42,147 bases of DNA from a virus. Positions 30,737 through 38,326 of the stretch are shown piece by piece; within the stretch, counting starts at the first letter, position 1, and each line of letters begins with the position of its first letter. The notes beneath the pieces are model-generated. The model had not been told where the DNA came from, made no database searches, and saw only the letters and a program-made list of their open reading frames with translations. The stretch lies in the IMG/VR virus record IMGVR_UViG_3300017605_000345, positions 1-42,147 of that record, one strand, 5' to 3'. Made by a program: the position numbers and the translations under genes.

Positions 30737-33072
30737 TATTTGCAATCTCCATAGCTGACGGGGGATGTCTTCAAGCCAATCGGTATAATGATCGGCGTGG
30801 GATAGGGCAGGACCACTTTTGAAGCCATATGTAGTTGCTGCATGTGTTCCTCATAGCTGATCGTGGGAAAATACCCGGCCAGGCTATCGTGGGTTTGCAT
30901 CCTGATTTGAATGGTCGGATGGTTGCGGGCCACGTTACGCCATATTCGGTTAATGAGCAATCCGATTGTACTTTGGGGAATCCAGGCGATGGCTTCATTA
31001 AAGACGTTCCCCTCGATCCTGTCAAAAATGACTAGGCGGTTGCCGAAGATGTTGCGAACCATTTTGCGGCTGATAAGTTCGGCTTTGAAGCGGTTTTGCC
31101 ACTGCCTGATACGGGGGAAACGGTCTAAATACCACTTCTGGATATCCGCTACATCTGCCGGATCGAGGCCGATGTTAGCTGCAATACCGTCTGCACGGCC
31201 CAGATAATGCGTACCGTGGCAAAGCGCTTTGAAAATGCGATATTGAGGATGAGATTTGTCGATTGTCGAATCGCTATGAAACTCCCGCGCTACCATGACA
31301 TATGGCTTGAGGCCCGCATCCAGCCATTCCAACATACGTTGTTCGCCGGACTCGGCAACGACGATACGGAGGTCAGCGCTGTCCAGGTCCATATCGAATG
31401 CGGTGCAGCCCTCCGGTGGGATAAGGTACGATTTAATCTGGCCGGTAATGTTCTGCATGTTGTGGCCATAGCCGAATGCAGAAGTAGAAGATGCCAACCG
31501 GAAGGTTTTGGTTCCGGCCAGGTTGTAGGCGCAGCGGAGTTTACTGTCCGTATCGAGAGGCTTGTCAATCGCATTGGCTAGAAGGGTCCGACAGGTTCGC
31601 ATGCGCAATATGGCTTTGATAATGGGGCGGATGATTGGCTCTTTCCCAGCGATCTTTTCGAGAGCGTGGTCATCGCATGTAGGCGTGTTAGTTGTGCGGT
31701 TTCGTTGGACAGGCAGCCGAAGTTGCTCATAGAAGAAGTCCGCCATCTGTTTGGGGGAGGCTGGGTTGAGAGGCTGCCCTACAACATCATGCAGCCACGC
31801 TTCGAATTTTTCACGTAGCCGATTGTAGTAGCGGGAGATACGGGCACGTTTGCGAAGGTCAACTAGGACGCCCTCCTCTGTGAGTCTCGCCACAAGGAAG
31901 AACATTTGGAACTGGAAGTCTACCTGTTCTTGCTGATCGGAGGCTACGATAAGGCGCTTGAGGACTTGGAAGATTTCCAGAGTTTCGACACAGTCACGAC
32001 AGTTGTAAGCCCAAAGCTGGTCCTCTGGTATCTTGGGATTCCAGTCTTTACCATCGTCTTTCCAGTAAGAGGGGCGTTCCGTGTAGATGGAGGACATGAA
32101 GGCAAGGGATTTTTCCATTGTTGGAAACAAGGTGTGCTGTGCAATCATCGTATCAAAGATATTGCGGACGTAGCAAAGAAGATATCTTGACGTGTATTGG
32201 ATGTCGTAGGAGAAATTCTGGCCGACGACCAAAGTTTTGGGATGATGCATGATTTGGTATAGCAGCCAGACGAGTTCATGCTCTTCATCCAGTTCCCAAT
32301 ACCCGTCTGCCCTCTCCACGCACATAAGGGGGATGCATATGGCATCAAGGGTGGTCCAAGCCAGACCGACACAGGCGATGTGCCCCGCCCGCGTTTCCAA
32401 GTCGACCGACAGTGGAAATAGCGCATCTTCGCAAGCCTCTATTTTAGCCAGGATGTCCGAGAGTGTGGTCCGCGCCACTTCATAACATGGGCGCGTGATG
32501 AAATTATATTCCCGTTTGGGGTAAGTGCGAGTAGCGCTCTCCTTGACGGCTCTGCGTATGTCGTGCAGGAAGATCGGCCGCTGATGGTATTGCATTCGAA
32601 GGGCTTCAAGTGAAAAGGTCGGGATGACCTTAACATAAGTACCGGATGGCGTAGTGAAATCGAGGCACGAACCACGCCACTTAGAATATGAGAGTTCGCC
32701 ACCCAAGGCCAGAAATACCAAAGGGCCTCCGGCCAGTACCACCACAGGTTTCGATACGTCGATGAGTTGGTACAGTTCTTGGAAGGCATCGTAGACCTGC
32801 GGGAGGAGGTAAGTGCCATTGAAATTGATATGGGCGAGGGTGCGGGCCTTTTTGGACTTGGCAATGACTTGCCAGATTGAGGCCTTGAAGGGGCGGAAGT
32901 CGAGTAGGACAGAGCGGTTGAAGAGGAGTTCAGTGGTGCCGGCTTCTTTGGCCAAGGTTTGGAACTCCCAGCCATTCTGGCCGGTGCCTACGGTGCCCGA
33001 TGTAACTTCGCGCTCGCTGGGGAAGTCTTGGGCATAGAGGATTGTAGCGCCGTCGTTGAGTAGTGGTTTCAT
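30736..33072 (-). CDS. family A DNA polymerase with N-terminal UDG-like domain and 3'-5' exonuclease
   Basis: 778 aa, three parts. Residues 1-175 resemble family 4-type uracil-DNA glycosylases: YAQDFPSEREVTSG at the place of GEAPGxxE, LAGGPLVFLALGG (113-125) at the VALG strand, and PTFSLEAL (151-158) where a catalytic THPS/YHPA motif is expected. The His is replaced, so the domain is probably inactive. Residues 218-375: exonuclease motifs D224-x-E226, D290 and Y356-xxx-D360. Residues 400-778: polymerase motifs A (FDMDLDSADLR, Asp560/562), B (R612-xx-K615-x7-Y623) and C (THDS, Asp729). Ser replaces the usual Glu after Asp729. The GGAG-led start is clear. Confidence 0.9.
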   Translation of the reverse strand: MKPLLNDGATILYAQDFPSEREVTSGTVGTGQNGWEFQTLAKEAGTTELLFNRSVLLDFRPFKASIWQVIAKSKKARTLAHINFNGTYLLPQVYDAFQELYQLIDVSKPVVVLAGGPLVFLALGGELSYSKWRGSCLDFTTPSGTYVKVIPTFSLEALRMQYHQRPIFLHDIRRAVKESATRTYPKREYNFITRPCYEVARTTLSDILAKIEACEDALFPLSVDLETRAGHIACVGLAWTTLDAICIPLMCVERADGYWELDEEHELVWLLYQIMHHPKTLVVGQNFSYDIQYTSRYLLCYVRNIFDTMIAQHTLFPTMEKSLAFMSSIYTERPSYWKDDGKDWNPKIPEDQLWAYNCRDCVETLEIFQVLKRLIVASDQQEQVDFQFQMFFLVARLTEEGVLVDLRKRARISRYYNRLREKFEAWLHDVVGQPLNPASPKQMADFFYEQLRLPVQRNRTTNTPTCDDHALEKIAGKEPIIRPIIKAILRMRTCRTLLANAIDKPLDTDSKLRCAYNLAGTKTFRLASSTSAFGYGHNMQNITGQIKSYLIPPEGCTAFDMDLDSADLRIVVAESGEQRMLEWLDAGLKPYVMVAREFHSDSTIDKSHPQYRIFKALCHGTHYLGRADGIAANIGLDPADVADIQKWYLDRFPRIRQWQNRFKAELISRKMVRNIFGNRLVIFDRIEGNVFNEAIAWIPQSTIGLLINRIWRNVARNHPTIQIRMQTHDSLAGYFPTISYEEHMQQLHMASKVVLPYPTPIIIPIGLKTSPVSYGDCK

Positions 33073-33088
33073 AGGATCTCCAGAGGCA

Positions 33089-33109
33089 GAAAAGGGGGCC
33101 GAAGCCCCC
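33089..33109 (-). terminator. intrinsic terminator between SSB-like gene and polymerase
   Basis: On the minus strand GGGGGC-TTCG-GCCCCC forms a 6-bp GC stem capped by the stable TTCG tetraloop (plus-strand 33094-33109), followed by TTTTC (33093-33089). It lies between the stop at 33128 and the polymerase start at 33072, so it would reduce polymerase transcription relative to the SSB-like gene. Confidence 0.7.
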
Positions 33110-33127
33110 CGTTCTGATGTGCAGCGG

Positions 33128-33598
33128 TTAGGCTGCCGCTACGTCTTTCACGTCAGCGAAGATGACGCCATCAACGGCACGGTGGCCGACCTTGACGACA
33201 GCCGTCTGGCCCATGAGTTGGGCGGGACTGAACGGGCCATCGTTGAGACCGATGGCAGCCCTCAGGCGGCCGAATTTAACGTCCTCTTTGGCCTTATTCA
33301 TGTCGATGACGGACTGGCCCATTTCGTTCAGGGTGAAGTTGAACATGATGGACTGGCGCACGACTACCTTGTCGCGCTTGCAGGCTTCCCTGACCTGCTC
33401 GTCGAGAATCTCCCAGACAACATCCATGACGACGCCGGACTTGGACGGGTCGTCCTTTCCTTTCCAGACGCGGGCATCCACTTTGGTGACCAAAGCTGGG
33501 TATTCACCGACAGGGCAGGGCACGCTCTCAGTTTCTGAGGGCTGGTCGAACACTGTTTCCAGAAAAGTGTTGACATCAAACATATTGGCATTGGACAT
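33128..33598 (-). CDS. putative single-stranded DNA-binding protein (DUF669-like)
   Basis: 156 aa, adjacent to the Sak4-like ATPase and the polymerase. The N-terminus (MFDVNTFLETVFDQP) and a beta-rich core (CPVGEYPALVTKVDARVWKG, VVMDVVWEILDEQVR) match the pattern of phage DUF669/OB-like SSB proteins, which coat ssDNA during replication and recombination. The terminator just downstream suggests a high independent level of expression, as expected for an SSB. The gene starts with a GAGAAATAAACCATG leader. The acidic C-terminal tip typical of bacterial SSB is absent. Confidence 0.7.
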   Translation of the reverse strand: MSNANMFDVNTFLETVFDQPSETESVPCPVGEYPALVTKVDARVWKGKDDPSKSGVVMDVVWEILDEQVREACKRDKVVVRQSIMFNFTLNEMGQSVIDMNKAKEDVKFGRLRAAIGLNDGPFSPAQLMGQTAVVKVGHRAVDGVIFADVKDVAAA

Positions 33599-33601
33599 GG
33601 T

Positions 33602-34456
33602 TTATTTCTCTTCTTTGGTTTCAGTTTGGGTTGCAGCGGCGCGATTGCGCCATTTGGTGACAATAGCTTTGAAGTCAGGGGCTATGTCAGCAAGGACGGG
33701 TAGATTACGGGTCTTGAGGTCCGCTTGCGCAGAGGCGGTGTCCCAAGACCATTTTGCCCCTACCCGTGTGGACAAGATTACATCGGAGAATTTTTGCGGA
33801 AGGCGTGGTGTAAGGGCCTTGCCCAACGAAGATATTTGTATCTTAATGCCGCCAAAGATTTGGTCCACTTCTCTTTCGACGTGTGCAATAAGTACAAACC
33901 AACAAGGACAGTTGTCGGTGAGGAGTGAGAGCAGTCCAAAGGCGGTATCTTGAGCCTGACCCCAGTCTGGTTGCGAACGAACAGGCTTGCCGCCCACCAC
34001 AAGGGACATTGCAGCCTCACACAAGCCCGTAAGGCCGTCGATACAGATGGCCCGCTCAGGCCCCCATTCCGATACAGGTCCATAGCTCACTCCGGTGCGG
34101 TCATCGACGAAGTCATTGAGGGCTTCGAGCAGCTTAATAAAGCGATCATGCTTGGAGCGCTGCGGGTCGATCATCTTGGCCAGCGTCTCCATTGGCATGG
34201 TGTTGACCTTCTTGGCTCTGACCAGAAGCTCGTCGAGACCGGCCCGTGGGGCGCTGAGTTTCTTCCAATGGACATTAGGCGGCACCGACTTCCCCTTATC
34301 TGCCCAATGGGCGAGGAGGGATTCTAACCCATTCTCCAGATCGATGTAAAAGACTTCGATGCCGGCGTCCGCGAGGGACGCTAGGGAATAAGTTTTGCCG
34401 GTGCCGGCCGGACCCATGATGCACACATTAGGGCCTGGAAGGAAGGTTTCGGTCAT
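33602..34456 (-). CDS. RecA-like P-loop ATPase, Sak4-type (single-strand annealing/recombination)
   Basis: 284 aa with Walker A GPAGTGKT (15-22) and Walker B ICID (137-140), followed by a sensor-like FVLIAHVERE. Proteins of this shape next to an SSB-like gene and a PD-(D/E)XK nuclease form a common phage recombination-replication set; Sak4-type ATPases promote strand annealing with their SSB partner. The start overlaps the HNH-like gene stop (ATGA). The C-terminal tail is charged. Confidence 0.8.
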   Translation of the reverse strand: MTETFLPGPNVCIMGPAGTGKTYSLASLADAGIEVFYIDLENGLESLLAHWADKGKSVPPNVHWKKLSAPRAGLDELLVRAKKVNTMPMETLAKMIDPQRSKHDRFIKLLEALNDFVDDRTGVSYGPVSEWGPERAICIDGLTGLCEAAMSLVVGGKPVRSQPDWGQAQDTAFGLLSLLTDNCPCWFVLIAHVEREVDQIFGGIKIQISSLGKALTPRLPQKFSDVILSTRVGAKWSWDTASAQADLKTRNLPVLADIAPDFKAIVTKWRNRAAATQTETKEEK

Positions 34457-34788
34457 GCTGCCGCCTCTTTCTTGGCACGTTTAATGCTATCCCGATATTG
34501 CTTGTCTTCGCTGCGAGTTCGCCACAGACAGTTTTCGGGAGTGAAGTTGCCGGAGTGGTCGCGCCGACATAGAACGGTGTCTTCGGGACGCTGGCCCATG
34601 TCTTCGACGAAGGCTCGGAAGGAATCCCGCCAGCGGGCACACATGGTAGTGCCACGCCCCCCATAATCCGCATAGCGGAAAGCCGTGGGCTTGTAGCAGT
34701 TATCCTTCGCCAGCTTCCAGGACTTGTATTCGGGGCTCTGCGAGTCGTAGTGCTGGCCTTTAAGCCAGAAACCAATACGCTTGGGCAT
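34453..34788 (-). CDS. HNH-like endonuclease-family protein, 111 aa
   Basis: The start at 34788 (MPKRIGFWLK) is 2 nt from the upstream stop; a longer frame to 35160 would lie inside the nuclease gene. The core YADYGGRGTTMCARWRDSF, DMGQRP and SGNFTPENCLWRT is the well-known phage pattern (YGGRGI.VC..W..SF..FL.DMG..P ... G.Y.P.NCRW) of small HNH or AP2-linked nucleases. The usual LDRIDN is replaced by LCRRDH, so the metal site is altered. It may be a mobile nuclease or a domesticated DNA-binding protein inside the recombination cassette. Confidence 0.7.
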   Translation of the reverse strand: MPKRIGFWLKGQHYDSQSPEYKSWKLAKDNCYKPTAFRYADYGGRGTTMCARWRDSFRAFVEDMGQRPEDTVLCRRDHSGNFTPENCLWRTRSEDKQYRDSIKRAKKEAAA

Positions 34789-34789
34789 G

Positions 34790-35770
34790 TCAGGACTCCT
34801 CTGTGAGCCAAATGCGCTTGTATTCGGCAAGGGGGACTTGCTGGCGAGTATCGGGGCACCAGACCTCTTGCTTGTGGCCAGAGGCAATCCAGCGGTCAGG
34901 ATCGGAGGACTTGCAGGCCGATTGGAAGGGGCAGCCGCCATACATAGTGCAAGCTTCGTCCAGATTGAAGTCGAAGGCATAGTTAGCCTTATCTTCGTTT
35001 TCGTCCGCCAAGGCCCTCTTGTAGGCGTTATACATGCGAACCATGCGTTGGACATCGCGCTCGGTCTGATAAATCCAGCGGTCAATCTCCATTTGCGAAC
35101 GGTAAGTGAGGACTTCTGCCGTGTCGTAGCCGGATTTGAGGATAGAGATACCGCGGACAAGAGTCCCGGCTACTTTGAAGCCAGCCTTTTGGGCCATCCA
35201 GCAGTAGCCGGTGAACTGGCCTCGCATTTCCCATTTGTTGCGCCATTCGTTGCCCAGGCGAGAAGTGGTCTTGTCGTCTTCCAAGTAAAGGCCACCTGCG
35301 AAGTTGACGATGGAGTCGGCACGACCGGAAAAGATGATGGGATTACCCGTATCGGGATGCAGGGCGTCCAGTGGTTCCTGGAAAGAGAACTCAATGCCGT
35401 GATGGTCGCCCACTACCATAGGGCGGGCCGCGTCAGTGGACATCGGGTAGCGGCTGAAATAGAAGTCGAGCGCACCGAGCATGCGGACAAGGCTTTTGGC
35501 AGAGTCGTCAGGGCAGATGAAGTCGCCATAGTATTCGGACAGGGCGTCCGAAGCTATGCGCTCCGCTTCCTGCTCAGTCTTGCCGTCGATATAGAAGGCT
35601 TTGCGGCCCGCTTCCAGGCCGTTAGCGTAGGCACCGCCTGCGTGCAGATGGACGTTGCTGCCGGTGCTTTTCCAGTGCTGAATATGGGTGCGGAAGAACT
35701 TCTGCGGGCAGGCGCGGAAGTCGGAAAGCATGGAGCTGTCGATAGTTTGAGGAAAGAAAAAATCAGTCAT
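34790..35770 (-). CDS. PD-(D/E)XK nuclease, Cas4/RecB-like with likely Fe-S cluster
   Basis: 326 aa. Nuclease motifs: GRAD (149-152, Asp152), EDDKT (164-168, with Asp165/Lys167) and Q185-xxx-Y189. Four cysteines, Cys21 near the N-terminus and Cys274, Cys280, Cys286 near the C-terminus, match the 4Fe-4S arrangement of Cas4 and AddB. Phage Cas4-like proteins process DNA ends for recombination. Here it lies with the Sak4-like ATPase and SSB. There is no CRISPR array in the window. Confidence 0.85.
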   Translation of the reverse strand: MTDFFFPQTIDSSMLSDFRACPQKFFRTHIQHWKSTGSNVHLHAGGAYANGLEAGRKAFYIDGKTEQEAERIASDALSEYYGDFICPDDSAKSLVRMLGALDFYFSRYPMSTDAARPMVVGDHHGIEFSFQEPLDALHPDTGNPIIFSGRADSIVNFAGGLYLEDDKTTSRLGNEWRNKWEMRGQFTGYCWMAQKAGFKVAGTLVRGISILKSGYDTAEVLTYRSQMEIDRWIYQTERDVQRMVRMYNAYKRALADENEDKANYAFDFNLDEACTMYGGCPFQSACKSSDPDRWIASGHKQEVWCPDTRQQVPLAEYKRIWLTEES

Positions 35771-35777
35771 AATGGTC

Positions 35778-36083
35778 TCAATGCTTACTCAGGTTATGAA
35801 AGGCTGCGCTGTCTGCGTTATGGAAGGTTGCTTTAAGATGTTTCATGGCCTCCAGCTTGCGGCGTGCGTCTTCGGCATCGACGGCAGAGATAGAGGCCAT
35901 GAACTGGGTGTAGCCCTCATCCGGCTGGCCTTCCACATTTTCGACAAGGATAAGGATGTTGCGATTGCCGGAACGAAGGGAGAGTTCTTTCAGGAGGCAG
36001 GCCACCTCGATGCCAATTTCAGCATCGGTCCAAGTAGCAAGGTCGGGGTGCAGTTCGGGGGTGTCAAAGCGCTTAGTGGTCAT
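35778..36083 (-). CDS. hypothetical protein, 101 aa
   Basis: Starts with an AGGAATAACGCCATG leader, nearly the same as those of the 38327-38695 and 38700-39110 genes. The protein is mixed alpha/beta (IGIEVACLLKELSLR, NILILVENVEG) with a C-terminal helix and His-rich end. No family recognised. Upstream of the Cas4-like gene with an 8-nt gap, so co-transcribed. Confidence 0.7.
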   Translation of the reverse strand: MTTKRFDTPELHPDLATWTDAEIGIEVACLLKELSLRSGNRNILILVENVEGQPDEGYTQFMASISAVDAEDARRKLEAMKHLKATFHNADSAAFHNLSKH

Positions 36084-36087
36084 GGCG

Positions 36088-36324
36088 TTATTCCTGGGGG
36101 TCGGCGAACAGATTATCGAGAAGGGAGGCGACTTTAGCGTCAGTCATGACTTCCTTCTCGGCAGCGGCGGTTTTCTTGGTGCGACTTTTGGTGGAGACAA
36201 TGGCGGCGGAGACGCGGCCTTGACGCATGAGGAGGATGGCCTCCTTTAGTTCCTCTTTAGCTAGGGAATGGGTACGCGCCTTAGCGCGCAATTCGTTAAG
36301 CCGGTCGGTGTTGTAGTCGATCAT
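36088..36324 (-). CDS. hypothetical helical protein, 78 aa
   Basis: Start overlaps the upstream stop (ATGA). The protein is helical and charged (LNELRAKARTHSLAKEELKEAILLMRQGR) with a basic middle (STKSRTKKTAAAEK) and an acidic C-terminus. It could bind nucleic acid through the Lys/Arg patch. No recognised domain. Confidence 0.7.
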   Translation of the reverse strand: MIDYNTDRLNELRAKARTHSLAKEELKEAILLMRQGRVSAAIVSTKSRTKKTAAAEKEVMTDAKVASLLDNLFADPQE

Positions 36325-36518
36325 GAGACGGGTCCGTATTTGGCGAGGAGGAAGTCGTATTGGCGCTTCCAGTCGTCATAGGCTTCGACGTGGGAGGCGC
36401 CGTAACCATTGATAGCTGTGATCCAGCCACTGACGTGCTCGACGCGAGAGTAGCAGCGCCACACGCCATATTTACCGGCTTGGCGCAAGTGCGGCTTGCA
36501 TACTAGAGATAATGGCAT
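36321..36518 (-). CDS. hypothetical protein, 65 aa
   Basis: A small protein rich in Trp and Tyr (YGVWRCYSRVEHVSGWITAI), possibly a beta-hairpin domain. It lacks a clear Shine-Dalgarno. Its first part overlaps, in another frame, the 36472-36624 membrane peptide, so it may be translated by re-initiation. Function unknown. Confidence 0.55.
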   Translation of the reverse strand: MPLSLVCKPHLRQAGKYGVWRCYSRVEHVSGWITAINGYGASHVEAYDDWKRQYDFLLAKYGPVS

Positions 36519-36624
36519 TACGGGCGGCTCCGACGGCGGACTGGATATGGGCGGGTGTGATGAGGATAGAGCCGATGCAGAAGAGGCACCAGAGGAAAGC
36601 GATTATGAGGAATCTATCGCGCAT
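36472..36624 (-). CDS. small membrane protein, 50 aa
   Basis: ATG at 36624, stop at 36472-36474. After MRDR comes a strongly hydrophobic segment (FLIIAFLWCLFCIGSILI, residues 5-22), then a polar, Ala-rich tail. It has the form of a signal-anchor or one-span membrane protein; the Cys residues are not in a lipobox. The start lies 18 nt beyond the intrinsic terminator at 36642-36665, so expression needs read-through or a local promoter. It overlaps the 36321-36518 gene by 47 nt in another frame. Confidence 0.5.
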   Translation of the reverse strand: MRDRFLIIAFLWCLFCIGSILITPAHIQSAVGAARNAIISSMQAALAPSR

Positions 36625-36641
36625 ATGAAAGGTCCAAGGCT

Positions 36642-36665
36642 AAAAAAGCCCCGTCGAAACGGGGC
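36642..36665 (-). terminator. strong intrinsic terminator after the 36683-37285 gene
   Basis: On the minus strand GCCCCGT-TTCG-ACGGGGC gives a perfect 7-bp stem with a TTCG loop (36665-36648), followed directly by six T (36647-36642). It is 18 nt past the stop of the 36683-37285 gene and is the clearest terminator in the window. Confidence 0.9.
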
Positions 36666-36682
36666 GGAGTGGGCAGGGGGCC

Positions 36683-37285
36683 TTATTCGGCCGGACCGCC
36701 TTCCAGGAGGCCAGACAGGAGGTCCGGGCCTTCGGGAGTGACGGGCGCAGTACCGGACTTGGCGCGCTTGGCTTCCAGGCGGTCCTGTTCTTCCTTGGTG
36801 CGACGGGCGAAGATGGCAGCGACGCGCGGGTCGCGGCCGAGCTTGCGCTTTTCGACGGCCGACAGGCCGTTGATGTGGCCACGGACGACATCCAGCGGGC
36901 GGCCAGTGGCTTCGGCGACCGACTGTTCCAGGATGGTGTAGGTCGGGGTCAGAGAGCGCGGGCGGCGGCTGTCCGGGCCTTCGGCCAAGTGGGAACGCAG
37001 ATGTTCGAACTCAGCGGCGCTGCGGACGCCCGACAGGGCGCGCTTGAGGTGATCGATCAGGCCACGGGTGAAGTAGGCCCACAGTAGGCGCGAGTCGGAA
37101 GCCGGGATGGAGTAGGTGGAAGTGGCGCCGTCCTGGGTGACGACTTCGACATGGGCGCCTTCTTCGTTGATGACGATATTGAAGGCGGGCTTGCCGTCTT
37201 CCATGGCCAACTCGCGGCCATCGGGCAGGGCAACGAAAACTTGGGTGGCGGCAGAGGAGTCTTTGACTTGTTCGGGTGCGTTCAT
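36683..37285 (-). CDS. hypothetical protein, 200 aa, in its own transcription unit
   Basis: The N-terminal half is beta-rich (QVFVALPDGRELAMEDGKPA, FNIVINEEGAHVEVVTQ). Residues 115-185 are helical and basic (SVAEATGRPLDVVRGHINGL, VEKRKLGRDPRVAAIFARR), with VRGHINGLSAVEKRKLGRDP resembling a small helical DNA-binding motif. It is bracketed by a promoter-like sequence and the strongest terminator, so it is probably made in quantity and independently. Codon use is strongly G/C-ending (GGCG, CGCGG), unlike some neighbours. Possible roles: nucleoid-like or host-control protein. No family recognised. Confidence 0.75.
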   Translation of the reverse strand: MNAPEQVKDSSAATQVFVALPDGRELAMEDGKPAFNIVINEEGAHVEVVTQDGATSTYSIPASDSRLLWAYFTRGLIDHLKRALSGVRSAAEFEHLRSHLAEGPDSRRPRSLTPTYTILEQSVAEATGRPLDVVRGHINGLSAVEKRKLGRDPRVAAIFARRTKEEQDRLEAKRAKSGTAPVTPEGPDLLSGLLEGGPAE

Positions 37286-37323
37286 GAGGAAATACCGTAT
37301 GTGAGGTTGGTTCAGGAGTGGTA

Positions 37324-37353
37324 AGGATAGGCCAAAGCGGCAGTCCTAGTCAA
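37324..37353 (-). promoter_or_regulatory. sigma70-like promoter before the 36683-37285 gene
   Basis: On the minus strand TTGACT (37353-37348) and TATCCT (37329-37324) are separated by 18 nt (five and four of six matches). It lies in a 119-nt gap, the largest in this part of the early arm after element D, and would start transcription about 30 nt before the ATG at 37285. Confidence 0.5.
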
Positions 37354-37404
37354 GGCTTGGTTATGGCTACAAGAGCACGCACGTAGGCCATGAGGGCGAG
37401 CCGG

Positions 37405-37809
37405 TCAGTCGTCGAGAACGGGAGCACGGAGGATTGGCCCATACCCTGACGTGCCTCCTGATATATGGACATCCTCTCTTGGTAAGACAGGGGCTGGCCT
37501 TCGAGGTGCAGGAGGGCGGCGATAGATGACCATCCCTGCGACATAGACGATGGCGCCGTGTAGTTCGCGCTCGAATTGGGCGTCGTCAGTGAAGGCGCAG
37601 GCTTCGGCGATCTTTTTACAGGCTTGGAAAGCCATGCCCTTTTCTGTTTGCAGAAGGCTAGAAATCGTCTGCATAGGTTGGTCGCAAAATGGAAGGCCGT
37701 TGCCATGGCGTTCCGCGCCTTTGCCTTCTGAGGCTTGCAGGAAGGCATCGTAGAGGATGTTGAAGAGGTTGAGGTAGTCATCAGGGATGTCCAGGGTAAG
37801 GAGACTCAT
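37405..37809 (-). CDS. hypothetical protein, 134 aa
   Basis: The start is placed at 37809 (MSLLTLDIPD), whose ATG overlaps the stop of the upstream gene (TAATG). The protein is helical in residues 1-95 (YLNLFNILYDAFLQASEGKG ... KGMAFQACKKIAEACAF), followed by a Pro/Arg-rich tail (YRRPPAPRRPAPVLPRED). A possible four-helix or PolyPro-binding arrangement. No recognised family. A competing minus frame (37350-37781) lacks coding character. Confidence 0.65.
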   Translation of the reverse strand: MSLLTLDIPDDYLNLFNILYDAFLQASEGKGAERHGNGLPFCDQPMQTISSLLQTEKGMAFQACKKIAEACAFTDDAQFERELHGAIVYVAGMVIYRRPPAPRRPAPVLPREDVHISGGTSGYGPILRAPVLDD

Positions 37810-38138
37810 TAGGAGGATTCCTTGAGGCAAGCGGGGCAGGCAAGGCCGCCGCGTGAGATAGAGCCTAGCCAGACGAGGGGGCCGCCGCAAGAGGGGCAGC
37901 CGGCGCCAGCGGAAGAGGGCTTGGAAGGGATAAGGACGCCTTCGTGCCATCCGTCGATAGTGGATATGGGGGTGGAGCCTTTCCATTTGTGGATGTCGCG
38001 ATACTCCTGATAAAAGAGGAGGCCGACAGCATCCTTGCGTTTGATGGCGTTGAAGAGGCGGCTGTCACCAATCGCCCCTGTGAAGATGTGGGCGGGCGTA
38101 TCCGATGAAGGGAAGCGCCATTGTAGGGGCTTAGGCAT
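37809..38138 (-). CDS. hypothetical protein with C-terminal zinc ribbon, 109 aa
   Basis: The start at 38138 (MPKPLQWRFP) has GAGG 9 nt upstream; this Shine-Dalgarno lies just outside the stem of element D. The C-terminus has CPSCGG and CPACLKESS (CxxC...CxxC, zinc ribbon). The middle (KRKDAVGLLFYQEYRDIHKW) is a helix. It may be a transcription or replication accessory protein. The leader formed by element D suggests its expression could be controlled by that structure. Confidence 0.7.
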   Translation of the reverse strand: MPKPLQWRFPSSDTPAHIFTGAIGDSRLFNAIKRKDAVGLLFYQEYRDIHKWKGSTPISTIDGWHEGVLIPSKPSSAGAGCPSCGGPLVWLGSISRGGLACPACLKESS

Positions 38139-38150
38139 AACAGGTTCCTC

Positions 38151-38319
38151 GCATCTTGCTCCCATCAACAGACCAGCCGGTGCTGTATATCGTATTTCGG
38201 ACCATGGCCACACTGTCAAGCCCCCACTCGGCCGCTTCGCGGCCTCGCTAGGGGGCATTGACAGGTGGCCAGGTCCTCATAGTCCTACAGCATCGGCTGG
38301 TCCGTTAATGGGAGGATGC
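38151..38319 (-). repeat. structured palindromic element D (early arm)
   Basis: On the minus strand GCATC...CTCCCAT arms pair (38319-38308 with 38165-38151, one 3-nt bulge). Stems GGACCAGCCGATGCTGTA, CTGTCAA/TTGACAG and GCCCCC/GGGGGC follow, to the apex GGCC-GCGAAGC-GGCC. It starts 7 nt after the stop of the 38327-38695 gene and ends 12 nt before the start at 38138. Relative to element B on the plus strand it shares about 30 nearly identical bases in the outer arm, with compensatory changes in the other arm. TTGACA in its second arm could also serve as a -35 box (candidate -10 TACGAT at 19-nt spacing), so a promoter role is not excluded. Confidence 0.8.
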
Positions 38320-38326
38320 TCAACGA

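Noticed and set aside
34790-35770. CRISPR involvement suggested by the Cas4-like nuclease
   Set aside because: No repeat-spacer array or other Cas gene was seen; Cas4-like nucleases are common in phage recombination sets.
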